Assembly: GCF_001190745.1 (NCBI RefSeq)
Contig: NZ_CP012196.1
Location: 1,674,001-1,738,000, forward strand
Length of the DNA stretch: 64,000 nt
Direction: 5' to 3'
Source of the DNA: Campylobacter gracilis
Lineage (GTDB): Bacteria; Campylobacterota; Campylobacteria; Campylobacterales; Campylobacteraceae
Below the pieces are notes generated by a model. That model searched no databases. It was given only the letters and a program-made list of their open reading frames with translations, and was not told the DNA's origin. The translations under genes and the position numbers were made by a program. How positions within the stretch are numbered: the first letter of the stretch is position 1; the number at the start of each line of letters is the position of its first letter. Below, piece by piece: positions 55,079 to 64,000 of the stretch.

Positions 55079-58000
55079 CTACCAATCGGTCTTTTGGTTG
55101 TAGATATCGCGGACATCTCCCGTATCTAGCTTCCTCGTAGAAGTATCACTGGTACTGTTATCTGACGAGCTACCACCGGCGAATGATCCTACGTCATCCG
55201 CTATGCCCGATTTAACCTGACCTTCACCGCCCCAGACCGTAGGTTGAGCGGCTCTTATGCTTACATTAAGAGGATTGAAGTACTGCCGCACACCCGGATA
55301 CTGCCTAGAATAAGCTCCCCCACCAGCTACCATAAACATAGTATTTTCATTTCCAGCAGGCGTATGGATAAACCATGGGCTAGTTATGATACGTACCCTA
55401 GCCTGGCCCGCTGTGGAACCGCTGACGATTATATCCTCTTTGCCTGCACTTATTACATTACCTCTCGTAACATTTACTCCTACCTCGCCAACTTTAGTTA
55501 AGCTATCATAGGCGCTTACGAACTCTGCATCTATATTATTTAAAGTAGCCCTAGTATTTACTACAAACTTTGTAAAATCAGTTAGGCTATGATCTTGAGC
55601 CGCTAGCACGGTAAATATATTCGAGGCTATGACATTACCCGAGGCATTAACCACACCCGGAACCTCATAGGCGAGATTTTCATTAGGCGCAGGCATATTA
55701 GAGCATCCATCAGTTCTGCCGCAATAGATCTGTGCATAAATAGGTATAGTTACTGAAGATCTAGTAGTGGTATTATATACCCTAGATCCTAAGCTTTTAT
55801 CATACGATGCACCGTAAACAAATAGTGCATAAGTGCCTATATTATCGCTAAAATCTGTAATAGTAGTGCCGGTTTTATAAGTTTTGCTATTAGTATTAGC
55901 AGTATTTATATAAGCAGCTTTATTTGCTACGCTCATATCTGCTTTTTTAACCCCTGTTGTCTCTTCTACTTTCCTAGTAACAAAGTCATCGAAGCTCTCA
56001 TGAGATAGTTTTATACCATCTTTATTATATTGCTCCGAAGTTGTATCCGAGATAGCATTATATAGCTTATCAAATTTTGACGGCCAAAAATTTTCGGAGG
56101 TACTAACACCATCTCTAATATCGAAGTCACTAGCATAGATAAGCACCGGTGTGCTAGGGCTTTTTTGCATCCTAGCGAAGTTGAAATACACGGTTGAGCC
56201 AGGAGTTTGTCCCTCTTTAAATCCTTGAGCCAAAATTCTAAATAAACTCGACTTAGAGTCGTAATTAATTCCTGTGCCACCCTGTGGTCTATTGATAAGC
56301 CCGCCCACTAAATTAGCATCAGAGTAGTAATTAAGAGCCGTTCTAAGTGGTATAGGCAATCCATAGCCACCACCAGATGCAGCCTCCTCCCAATCAGGAA
56401 TTCCATCAGTGGTAGAAGCATTATTTTGACTTCTTATATTATATTTATAGCATCTGCTATCATATCCCGTAGAACCTAAGCACTCGTTAGAATTTGCAGC
56501 AAAAAACTGTGTATCTTTATCAATCTGATAGATAACGGTAGATCTATCAGGATATGGTGCATAGTTTATATTTGCGCTAGTCTTACTAGCATTAGTAGCC
56601 TTAGAGCAGCGTCCGTCAGCATTATTGTGTTCGCAATCAAAGCCGAAATCTAGCGCAAAATCAAGATCGCTCGAAAATCCGCACACAGCCTGAGGGTTAC
56701 CGCCGATATCTCGCTTATATCCGTCATAAAGCGTAGCGATGACATCCTTATAAACCTTATCGGATAGATACGCTACGGCATTAACCCTAAGCATAGCTAG
56801 CTGGCTTATTTGACGCGTTACGGCTAAATTTTGCCTAGGATCTTCACCAGGATATATCACGACGTTATTCTCAATGTCTGGAGAATTGAAGTATGTATAC
56901 GCAGATATCCCACCTGTTATATTATTGTCCGTTACTGGCACGTTTCTAGATCCTATAATGCTACCCACGCCGCTTGTCACGCCGTTATCAAGACTTACGA
57001 GAGATACCCTGATGCGATCTGGTCGGTATCGCAATACTAAATTAGTATTAGTAGCTGAAATTTTAGGATCACTGCTTTCGACGATACTCTTATTTTTCAT
57101 TCCGACGTCGCAACCTACCATGCCTTTATTATTAGGCACGTTGCTAGAAGAGTTAATTACACATTTAGCGCTCTTCCACTTCGTAGAATATGTCTGATCT
57201 GCGTAAGCATCGGTCCATGAGTTATCATACACATTGACTAAAACATCACCTACATTATAATAATTAAAGTAATGCTTAGCAATTTTAGGCTCTGTAGTAG
57301 TATATGCCATCTCGGTATATAAAACACCATTAACTTTATCTTTTTGTTCAGGACTCATTCTAGACTGAGTTAATAGATACGAACCTTCCGCATTACCTTT
57401 TGACTTATATGTAGCCACTGCATCCGTCACACTTACATTTCTTGCATTAAAATCAGCCCACAAACTAATGGCATTTTTATCCCAGATTCTTCTGTATGTT
57501 TCGTCAAAATTTATCTCACCAGACGTCGTTTTGCACTGCGTATTGCCTTTACCAAAAGTATTCTTTTTAATATCAGCATCACTAATGCCTTTTTTAACGG
57601 AATATGATCCGGTTTTGCTATCATATTCTATGCCGTTATATTCTGTCTGGGTACCACCATAGCAACCGTCTAGTTTATGACCGGTTTGTAAGGTGGCGTT
57701 GCCTCCAGCTCTTTTTATATAATATGACTGAGTAGAGAGCTCGGCCGCACATTGATTAGATATAAATGGACGCAAATAGGTCTGGATACCGCGAACTTTA
57801 GTTGAAATATCTTGAGCGCTATCGGCATCGGAGTATTTGTAGCTATCGCGTATATGATATCTTTCATTTCCTAAATCGCCACCTATTACGGCATTATAGT
57901 TAGGCACCCCGTTACCCTTATAACTTCTAGCCGAAATTACCTTAGCCAAGATATCCACATTCTCAGTATAATCACCACCTACGCGTAAGTCTTTAGGATG

Positions 58001-61000
58001 GCTTACAACGCTTGCATCACTACTTCCTTTATTAGTTATATCACCATCAGCGCTAGTATCTACTAACTTGCCGTATTTCGTTAGCTCAGCAGTATCTACA
58101 TTAAAATATGCCGGACGAATTACAAAGTTATCACTACCACAAACGTGGAATGAACCGTCACTGGACATAGTGATGCCGAATGTATTGGATGCCTTGCTGA
58201 TCTCATTTGCAAACTTTGCTAGCTCTTTTTTTATCAGCTCTTCTTTTTCAGCTTTTTCCGCATCGCTTAAAGGCTTGCACCATCCATATGTATCACCCGT
58301 ATAGCAGACTCCATACTTCTCGCGAAGCTCCATCTTCTTAAGCGCCAAATAATACTTAACCGGATCGTCTTCGTCCACGGCATAGTCGTTTTTAGTAGTT
58401 TTATTCGCCTGCCCGTCCGGACGATAGCTAAGCATAAATGTTACGCCTTGATACGCATCTCCTATCTCTATATCTTCGAGATCCAAAATAGATTTATTTT
58501 TAAAATCCAGCTCATGGTCTAAAGCATAACTTGAAGCGCCGCCGCCTTTTTGCTTTAACTTGAACGGAATTTTTAAATTATCGGTTATCGCTCGGCACGA
58601 GTATGCAGTACTATTTCGATCCTTTACGGCTTTAGCTGCAGTCATCGCGGCATTTTTTGCCCTTACGACAGATAGATAGAGCTTTCCATCCAAATTAAAT
58701 TTTTCTAGTTGTTTCTTGCCACCTATATACTTAAGTTCACCAGTAGCAGGGTCTTTAACAAAAAGGTCGGTTCTAGACGCAGCTTCGGCAGTATATTGCT
58801 CGCATTCACCTGTAGAGTTATATTTCTTGCAAAAATGACTTTCGTAATCCGGTCTGAATATCAACTTACCATCAAAAGGCATTTCGGATACTTGAGTATA
58901 AAGCCTATCATCGTCGTCGCTATTTTTAAAATTCTTATTTACGACCTGCAAGCCTTCCAAAGGCTGGATATTTACGCTATCGGATAGTAATTTATCATCG
59001 CATATCTCTAGCTCAGAAGCGCCTTCCAAACTAATCTCTACCGGAGTTCCAGTACCTACATCCAAGCTAATCTTATAGCTTAGTAGCATCTCCGGGGCTT
59101 GTAAAATTTTTGCTCCGGTATTGACGGTAGCGTTAAATTCTGCATATGCCGCTTTCCCAGGCTTCATCCTACCGCCTATAAGCGTAGGTTGTTCATCAGG
59201 CTTCGAAGGAGGAACCCACCTACCCGCGTCCTCGCCTATATAAACTTTCAAAAGACCATTCTCTAAAGTAGTAAATTGCCTATTCTTATATATTGCATCA
59301 GTAACATTTGGAGCTTTACCATCCGTAATAACATCTTTCATAGTTTGATATGCGCCCAATTGTCCATCGCGCAAATAAACTAAATTTTGACTAGCTTTCA
59401 TAGGTATAGCGTTTATTTTGGTAGTAACGCCACTATATTCGCTATCGTCAAGACGGTTGTTGATAGTAGCACTATTTGGAGTATAAGTGGCACCTGCTCT
59501 ATTGAAATTTACGCTTACTATAGAGCCTACCGCATCTTCGCTATTACCTCCATTATATCTATTTTCAAATCTTATTCTGTAATAGATATTTTCGCCAGCT
59601 ACAACGCCATTTTTTATCTGCTCAGGAGGTTCATGTAGTTTTTTTACATCCTCTTCGCTTCTTCGGTTACCATCTTTATCAAAGAATTTAACCCAGTTAG
59701 AGGCATTATAGACTTCATACTGATAGCACATATTAGGCACATACATATCTACAGATACGGCTAGCATACTGATGAAGTTTTGATCTGCAGATTCTCCACC
59801 TCCCGGTCTTTGCGTAGAAGCACCACCTAATTGAACATCTAAACTGGATTGTTTATTTCCCATCTTTGAACTTATGTCAAATTCATCTAGATCCATACCC
59901 CATTTATAATCAGTTCCTTTAGGATAGGTAAGTTTATAGTTGCCGTCGCTATCTAGCTCCAAAATGGAAGTCGAGCCATCATATATATTTGCAAAGCCAT
60001 TACCCAAATTAGCATTTACTACACTTCCGCTTAGAGTATCCATCGTATTTTTATTCTTATTTTCTACCTTGAAAAACTCTTGCTCCCGCATCTCTCTTTC
60101 GCCCGCAAAACCTAGGAATCCTAATTTTGCATTAACCTTACCTTGCCTTGGCGTATAAAAGCCGCTTAGCTTTAAATTTACATTAATAGGCGAATAGCCG
60201 GGTTCCGGGGTAGACCATGGCGTAATGGTAATGAAATCACCGTAGATAGTTACGTTCTTGGGCTTAAAATATGTATCTCGAATTTTTTTCGCCTCGGCGA
60301 GGCTCGCTTTTGCACCCGTTACCTCAGTAGAATTTTGAAGATCGTCCATTAGCTTCCTACGAGACGCAAGCGTTTTATCATACACTATTACGACACCCCA
60401 TCCGCCATAAGCACCTACTCTTGCCGTCTCAAAACCGCCATTTAAAAATGAAGCTCCGTAAGCATCCCATCCAGCGCTAGTTTTAATATTGCCCACGGTA
60501 AAATCTATACTATCGGAATAATCCTTGAAATTTGCTCTTACGATGTTGGTTATATCTTTAGAGCAACCGTATTGAAGGCGCATTTCGTTTAATACGTCAG
60601 TCCATTCATATCTCCAGAATAGATGGTTTTCTGTACCCGGAATCGGACCGCGATTTTTCCATCTATAATAAAGATCACTATGTTTTACCCCGTTGCGATC
60701 TGTGTAATTATAAGTAAAAGTATCAGGTATATTGCGATCGGTTTCGCTACGATAATACCAACCCCTATTTCTCGGATAATTAACCGCTAATCTTTTTGTT
60801 GCAAGAACCTGCCCTTTGGCATTAGTCGCACAACCATGAGGTCCACTACCAGACTTACATTCTTTATAAACGCCCGCCTCTTTTGCGTCATATTGCCCGC
60901 CGTCTCTAGTATTTGCATTATAATTCCATGCAGCGTATCCGTCGCATCTATCTCGCTCTATCTCCTCTATATCGGTTGCTTTAGAGCTTTTCGAACTTCT

Positions 61001-61591
61001 CATTCTAAACTGAACTTTATGATAATCCTTCGTAGCTTTAAAACCATCCAGTGCCTCGGTATTAAATACATTTCCTTGCCAATAAAGCCTAGCGTATACG
61101 ATATCATCTGCAGTAACGCCTTTTGGTAACTTTAAAGTAGATGTAGAGCTATTTAAAGTAAAACCACCATCGTTGATATATGTACCCTTCGAGTCAAACA
61201 TATAATGGGTGCCACTATTAGGCCAACTGGAGGTTATAACTGATCCGCTAGTTACAGCATAATCACCGAATACGTAAGAGCCCGCACCACCAAATCTTAC
61301 AGCAGGCTTTTGATCTCGCATATCCTCAGGAAATTTTTTGATATTGCTGAAATTATACACGCCAAAAAAACAATCAGAATCACCACATCCAGCGCTTTTA
61401 GAGTCTTTCATATTTTTTCTGAAAATCCAGCCTTGTCTCCAGTCTGCTCCGCCGTCAGTACGATATTCGTTACCCAACTGAGTCGCAGGTACGATTTTTA
61501 CATTTGATCTGTCATCATCCGCAAATGCACCCGTTGAGAAACAAAACAACAGCGCCAAAAGAGGCGCAAAGCCAAAATTCTTAACTTTCAT
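55079..61591 (-). CDS. Giant exported surface/adhesin-like protein (2,170 residues)
   Basis: Signal peptide about 1-24 (LLALLFCFSTGAFA before DDD), so exported by Sec. Residues about 30-640 form a beta-rich region with VYARLYWQGNVF, DITNIVRANF, WGVVIVYDKTL and KNVTIYGDF, the order seen in the N-terminal domain of some DUF11-type surface proteins. A DUF11-like stretch follows near 690 (VVAGENIYYRIRFEN). Cys pairs are spread along the chain (CGDSDC, CYTGDTYGWC, CLGSTGYDSRC, CGRTDGC). A TTDGIPDWEE segment occurs late. The end is Gly/Ser-rich with no autotransporter barrel or recognised surface anchor. Function unknown; adhesin or pilus-tip role is inference from neighbouring pseudopilins. GGAGG ribosome site. 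Confidence 0.85.
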   Translation of the reverse strand: MKVKNFGFAPLLALLFCFSTGAFADDDRSNVKIVPATQLGNEYRTDGGADWRQGWIFRKNMKDSKSAGCGDSDCFFGVYNFSNIKKFPEDMRDQKPAVRFGGAGSYVFGDYAVTSGSVITSSWPNSGTHYMFDSKGTYINDGGFTLNSSTSTLKLPKGVTADDIVYARLYWQGNVFNTEALDGFKATKDYHKVQFRMRSSKSSKATDIEEIERDRCDGYAAWNYNANTRDGGQYDAKEAGVYKECKSGSGPHGCATNAKGQVLATKRLAVNYPRNRGWYYRSETDRNIPDTFTYNYTDRNGVKHSDLYYRWKNRGPIPGTENHLFWRYEWTDVLNEMRLQYGCSKDITNIVRANFKDYSDSIDFTVGNIKTSAGWDAYGASFLNGGFETARVGAYGGWGVVIVYDKTLASRRKLMDDLQNSTEVTGAKASLAEAKKIRDTYFKPKNVTIYGDFITITPWSTPEPGYSPINVNLKLSGFYTPRQGKVNAKLGFLGFAGEREMREQEFFKVENKNKNTMDTLSGSVVNANLGNGFANIYDGSTSILELDSDGNYKLTYPKGTDYKWGMDLDEFDISSKMGNKQSSLDVQLGGASTQRPGGGESADQNFISMLAVSVDMYVPNMCYQYEVYNASNWVKFFDKDGNRRSEEDVKKLHEPPEQIKNGVVAGENIYYRIRFENRYNGGNSEDAVGSIVSVNFNRAGATYTPNSATINNRLDDSEYSGVTTKINAIPMKASQNLVYLRDGQLGAYQTMKDVITDGKAPNVTDAIYKNRQFTTLENGLLKVYIGEDAGRWVPPSKPDEQPTLIGGRMKPGKAAYAEFNATVNTGAKILQAPEMLLSYKISLDVGTGTPVEISLEGASELEICDDKLLSDSVNIQPLEGLQVVNKNFKNSDDDDRLYTQVSEMPFDGKLIFRPDYESHFCKKYNSTGECEQYTAEAASRTDLFVKDPATGELKYIGGKKQLEKFNLDGKLYLSVVRAKNAAMTAAKAVKDRNSTAYSCRAITDNLKIPFKLKQKGGGASSYALDHELDFKNKSILDLEDIEIGDAYQGVTFMLSYRPDGQANKTTKNDYAVDEDDPVKYYLALKKMELREKYGVCYTGDTYGWCKPLSDAEKAEKEELIKKELAKFANEISKASNTFGITMSSDGSFHVCGSDNFVIRPAYFNVDTAELTKYGKLVDTSADGDITNKGSSDASVVSHPKDLRVGGDYTENVDILAKVISARSYKGNGVPNYNAVIGGDLGNERYHIRDSYKYSDADSAQDISTKVRGIQTYLRPFISNQCAAELSTQSYYIKRAGGNATLQTGHKLDGCYGGTQTEYNGIEYDSKTGSYSVKKGISDADIKKNTFGKGNTQCKTTSGEINFDETYRRIWDKNAISLWADFNARNVSVTDAVATYKSKGNAEGSYLLTQSRMSPEQKDKVNGVLYTEMAYTTTEPKIAKHYFNYYNVGDVLVNVYDNSWTDAYADQTYSTKWKSAKCVINSSSNVPNNKGMVGCDVGMKNKSIVESSDPKISATNTNLVLRYRPDRIRVSLVSLDNGVTSGVGSIIGSRNVPVTDNNITGGISAYTYFNSPDIENNVVIYPGEDPRQNLAVTRQISQLAMLRVNAVAYLSDKVYKDVIATLYDGYKRDIGGNPQAVCGFSSDLDFALDFGFDCEHNNADGRCSKATNASKTSANINYAPYPDRSTVIYQIDKDTQFFAANSNECLGSTGYDSRCYKYNIRSQNNASTTDGIPDWEEAASGGGYGLPIPLRTALNYYSDANLVGGLINRPQGGTGINYDSKSSLFRILAQGFKEGQTPGSTVYFNFARMQKSPSTPVLIYASDFDIRDGVSTSENFWPSKFDKLYNAISDTTSEQYNKDGIKLSHESFDDFVTRKVEETTGVKKADMSVANKAAYINTANTNSKTYKTGTTITDFSDNIGTYALFVYGASYDKSLGSRVYNTTTRSSVTIPIYAQIYCGRTDGCSNMPAPNENLAYEVPGVVNASGNVIASNIFTVLAAQDHSLTDFTKFVVNTRATLNNIDAEFVSAYDSLTKVGEVGVNVTRGNVISAGKEDIIVSGSTAGQARVRIITSPWFIHTPAGNENTMFMVAGGGAYSRQYPGVRQYFNPLNVSIRAAQPTVWGGEGQVKSGIADDVGSFAGGSSSDNSTSDTSTRKLDTGDVRDIYNQKTDW

Positions 61592-61797
61592 GATACTACC
61601 CTCCGGTCAATAACATAATTTTTAACTACTATTTTACATTTTTTTTGCTTAAATTTTATATGGATATGGAACAAATATAAATAAATTTTAAAGATTTCCT
61701 AAAAGAAAGATTTTATAAAATGCGATTTTGTTTATCTTGGGCTACATTAAAAATAATATAATAACAAATAAACAACAACTCTCAAACAGTTAAAGTA
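61592..61797 (-). promoter_or_regulatory. Promoter region of the giant gene
   Basis: About 200 bp of very A/T-rich DNA upstream of the giant gene. Minus-strand reading shows CCGGAGGG as ribosome site (61600-61607), and TAAAAT preceded by an eight-A run as the best -10 candidate, about 40 bp before the ATG. The composition differs from the AAATTT-repeat spacers. Confidence 0.5.
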
Positions 61798-61820
61798 AAG
61801 GCGCGAGAATTCCGCGCCTT
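61798..61820 (-). terminator. Terminator of the pseudopilin-hpf operon
   Basis: AAGGCGCG (61798-61805) and CGCGCCTT (61813-61820) pair perfectly over a 7-nt loop. On the minus strand the hairpin is followed by TACTTTAAC. It lies just beyond the octamer array after hpf. Confidence 0.75.
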
Positions 61821-61821
61821 A

Positions 61822-61930
61822 AAAATTCTAAAATTCTAAAATTCTAAAATTCTAAAATTCTAAAATTCTAAAATTCTAAAATTCTAAAATTCTAAAATTC
61901 TAAAATTCTAAAATTCTAAAATTCTAAAAT
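61822..61930. repeat. Microsatellite: 13 copies of AAAATTCT
   Basis: Thirteen perfect copies of the octamer AAAATTCT (61822-61925) plus 5 bases of another. The TAG stop codon of hpf (61924-61926) lies in the array's right edge, so all but the last few bases are downstream of hpf. Length change would not alter the protein but would move the terminator hairpin relative to the stop. Confidence 0.95.
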
Positions 61931-62466
61931 AAGCCGAATTTACCGTCCTTGCGCTTGTAAAGTACACGCATTTTAGCGTCCATATCATTAAAAACCAAAA
62001 ACTGATCGGTGCTTTCTTTTAGCTTATTTAGTGCTTCATCAATCTCTAGCGGTTTATAAAGCTCTAGCTCAGTAGGGACAATCTCATCGACCTCATCGTT
62101 TAAATTTGGCTCCTTAGAGCTGATTGCATTATCTACCGCGTTTTGTTTCATTTCGTCACGATTTTTGTGAGAATTTACCTTATCGTGGTATCTGCGAAGC
62201 ACTTTTGAGGCGCGCTCGACGATGAGATCGACGGCAGCGTAGAGATCTTTATCTTTTTGGCGCACGACGATAGTATCTTGATGCGCTAAATTTAATGAGA
62301 AATCCACCACGAAGCCCTTTTTGCCTTGCTTCTCGTCGGCAGAAATTACACAACGCCCCGAGATAATGTCGAGATTATATTTTTCTAGCGTCTCAAATGC
62401 GTTTTCGACATAATTTTTGATAGCTTCCGTTAGCTCAAACTGCTTACCTACGATATTTAAATTCAT
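61924..62466 (-). CDS. hpf: Long-form ribosome hibernation promoting factor
   Basis: A 180-residue HPF: N-terminal ribosome-binding domain (MNLNIVGKQFELTEAIKNYVE to YAAVDLIVERASKVLRRYHDK), an acidic linker, and the C-terminal dimerisation domain (ELELYKPLEIDEALNKL..TDQFLVFNDMDAKMRVLYKRKDGKFGLF). Long HPF dimerises 70S ribosomes to 100S in stationary phase. It follows the pseudopilin-like gene by 15 nt in the same operon, an unusual partner. Confidence 0.95.
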   Translation of the reverse strand: MNLNIVGKQFELTEAIKNYVENAFETLEKYNLDIISGRCVISADEKQGKKGFVVDFSLNLAHQDTIVVRQKDKDLYAAVDLIVERASKVLRRYHDKVNSHKNRDEMKQNAVDNAISSKEPNLNDEVDEIVPTELELYKPLEIDEALNKLKESTDQFLVFNDMDAKMRVLYKRKDGKFGLF

Positions 62467-62481
62467 CGCCTCTCCTTTACA

Positions 62482-63018
62482 TTATGGTTTTTGAATAGTG
62501 CGCCTATGATATGTAATCTGTGGCCTTCCCATAACTTCTACGTTAGATCTCACTACTACGTCTATAAGCGCGGCATGACTTAGAATTTTACCCACACCCT
62601 TACCGCTTGGAAGCGCCTCGGATGAGCCTTGCCCAAAATTACTATAAGCGACGGTATGATCGGCATCTGCACCTAACTGTCTATCAAAATATCCAAATGT
62701 CACGGTGATATCAAACATTTTTTCGCCTGCATTATTTGACGGGTACGCGAGCCTAATCCTATTTAACGTAGGATTAGTCGCAGCAGTAGCACCTCCATTT
62801 TTAAGCTCGGTAGTTAGATACTGATGCTTTTGCATAGCAAGGACTGCTAACTCCGTAGCACTCTGAGCTAGCAGTAGCGCCTGCTCTCTGCCTTGGATAT
62901 TATTGACGTCACGAGCCGTCATAGACGCGATAGATAGTGCCGTAATAGCCGTTGTTGATACAATGATGATAAAAAATATGGCTGCTACTAGAGCAAAGCC
63001 TTTTTGCATAGTTTTCAT
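62482..63018 (-). CDS. PilX/GspK-like minor pseudopilin
   Basis: A 178-residue protein with a type IV prepilin-like N-terminus, KTMQKGFALVAAIFFIIIV: cleavage would come after the Gly of KG, and the mature helix starts FALVA with no Glu at +5, as in PilX/GspK-type minor subunits. Then comes SMTARDVNNIQGREQALLLAQSATELAVLAM, the typical amphipathic helix of this class, and a beta-rich C-terminal half. It overlaps the stop of the upstream gene (TAATG). It probably sits at the tip of a type IV pilus, competence or type II-like secretion pseudopilus. Confidence 0.8.
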   Translation of the reverse strand: MKTMQKGFALVAAIFFIIIVSTTAITALSIASMTARDVNNIQGREQALLLAQSATELAVLAMQKHQYLTTELKNGGATAATNPTLNRIRLAYPSNNAGEKMFDITVTFGYFDRQLGADADHTVAYSNFGQGSSEALPSGKGVGKILSHAALIDVVVRSNVEVMGRPQITYHRRTIQKP

Positions 63019-64000
63019 TAGTACACCACCTGTGCTTTACAAACGTTTAGATCCAGCTCCGAAGGATCGAAATTTCTGCCGTCGTCTCTCATACATAGCT
63101 TAAGCGCAACGGCACCATTATCATCCTTAAACCTAAATAAGCTCACATCCTCTGCTAGTAACGAGCTGCTAGCCTTATCATATGAGTGTGCATCTTTTTC
63201 AACGGTGCTCCAAGGACGATAGTTATATTTCAATACTAGATCAAAATTCTTACTTAATACATTGCCGTCATTATCTCTCGTATATACAATACTATCCCTA
63301 CCCCCTAAATCCGGAACAATCGCGTAGGCACTATGAGCTATATAATACTGCTCAGAAAATTCCTGCGAATTATCATTATTCGGATTAAGCGGATACTGAT
63401 TTATCCTGATGGTTTCGCCTTGTATATTACCACTACCTGCATTGCTAGGTGTGCCTACAGCGATCAGAACACGATTGCTACCGTTTTCATCAATTCGCCT
63501 ATCGTAACCAAAGCCTATACCTACGCTAGTAGGTGAAGCATCATTCGTGACGACTTTAAATATAACAGCAACCTGAGTATTATTAGACGGAGTGTTATAC
63601 GCAGTAGCCCTTAAATTTCCAACTATATTAGCCACTTGGGGGAAATCGCTACCTAAAGATACCATATTAAATTCAGCCCTAGTATTTGCGATATAGCCGG
63701 CATCTTGTGTACCTGCCGTCCATGTGCTATCTTTTAGCTGAGACATCGACATAAAGCCGCTCCAGCCAGGAGTTCTCTGATTTATATTTCTCGTCTCTAC
63801 GCTTTGTCCGATCCACTCCAGTATGTCGTATCTCGGATCGGTAAGATCGCTAATCGGCACAAACTCGTTTGAGCTAAGCTCTCTGCCTATAGTAGAGCTT
63901 TTTATTCTATCCTCTAAGCGATTTGTGATTAGCATCATCGCATTTTGTGTTCTGGCTTCCAGCTGATTTACTGCACGTACATGCACGTAGGATTTGTAGA
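63018..64000 (-). CDS. PilW/GspJ-like pseudopilin, C-terminal part (N-terminus beyond the window)
   Basis: An open frame running past base 64000; a GTG at 63986 is in frame but not a natural start. Residues near the edge, YKSYVHVRAVNQLEARTQNAM, look like the end of the pilin helix just after the membrane segment, so the prepilin signal lies outside. The remainder is a beta-rich domain (FNMVSLGSDFPQ, AVIFKVVTNDASPTSVGIGFGYDRR, IVYTRDNDGNVLSKNFDLVLKYNY) with a late cysteine pair (C near MRDDG and VCKAQVVY). Starts the visible part of an operon with the PilX-like gene and hpf. Confidence 0.75.
   Translation of the reverse strand, partial: YKSYVHVRAVNQLEARTQNAMMLITNRLEDRIKSSTIGRELSSNEFVPISDLTDPRYDILEWIGQSVETRNINQRTPGWSGFMSMSQLKDSTWTAGTQDAGYIANTRAEFNMVSLGSDFPQVANIVGNLRATAYNTPSNNTQVAVIFKVVTNDASPTSVGIGFGYDRRIDENGSNRVLIAVGTPSNAGSGNIQGETIRINQYPLNPNNDNSQEFSEQYYIAHSAYAIVPDLGGRDSIVYTRDNDGNVLSKNFDLVLKYNYRPWSTVEKDAHSYDKASSSLLAEDVSLFRFKDDNGAVALKLCMRDDGRNFDPSELDLNVCKAQVVY

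Noticed and set aside
61822-61930. Possible CRISPR array
   Set aside because: The octamer copies are directly adjacent with no spacers, so it is a microsatellite; no cas gene is present in the window.

Overview
The window is a chromosomal segment of a Campylobacter-like member of the Campylobacterota. The evidence is the gene content (P19/FTR1-type iron system, fused CcsBA, bc1 complex with a di-haem cytochrome c1, GyrA with T86/D90) and the hemN-argF-hemB-ribA-rsmG neighbourhood, which I remember from C. jejuni. Base composition is richer in GC than C. jejuni, and intergenic DNA is saturated with AAATTT/AAAATTTT/GAATTC words. This points to the oral, higher-GC group (C. gracilis, C. showae, C. 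rectus, C. curvus); the species is inference. No rRNA, tRNA, CRISPR array, transposase or prophage was recognised.

Layout: (1) 1-3230, minus: a tight operon hemB, a small toxin-antitoxin pair (Fic/Doc-type toxin), argF, a UPF0763-like gene and hemN (cut by the window edge). (2) 3294-5174, plus: ribA, rsmG and two small genes; then a ClC-type channel, the BON-LysM protein Kbp, a hairpin-rich spacer and a membrane protein. (3) 8630-9688, minus: a DUF3137 protein. (4) 9802-11060: copy A of a 1,259-bp repeat carrying a radical SAM gene, followed by a decayed duplicate of the ABC-ATPase tail/thioredoxin junction. (5) 12334-17065, minus: overlapping operon phosphomannomutase, small protein, alr, lemA and two TPM-domain genes. 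(6) 17164-25009, plus: creA, ccsBA and petABC. (7) 25229-33765, plus: iron-uptake cluster (FTR1 permease, P19, DUF2318 membrane protein, two FtsX-type permeases, ABC ATPase, thioredoxin lipoprotein), then a subtype-B tannase. (8) 36480-37738: copy B of the 1,259-bp repeat in inverted orientation. (9) 38109-44927, minus: hemE, yqhA-like, asd, gyrA, comF and a lipoprotein. (10) dnaX and prs (plus), a lipoprotein (minus), a membrane protein (plus), an apparently frameshifted gene (minus) and lepA (minus). (11) 55079-64000, minus: a 2,170-residue exported protein, hpf and two pseudopilin-like genes, the last cut by the window edge.

Working together: three haem-synthesis genes (hemN, hemB, hemE), the cytochrome c assembly factor CcsBA, the bc1 complex and the P19 iron system form an iron/haem/respiration theme. 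Three things stand out. The first is the identical inverted repeat bracketing about 25 kb that contains the respiratory and iron clusters. The second is a family of degenerate AAAATTCC-type DNA repeats that fills spacers and appears to have grown into reading frames, giving Asn/Ser/Gln/Ala-rich segments in CcsBA, DnaX and the ABC ATPase, and perhaps an acidic insert in GyrA. The third is the pseudopilin/giant exported protein locus at the right end, with a 13-copy octamer microsatellite at the end of hpf.
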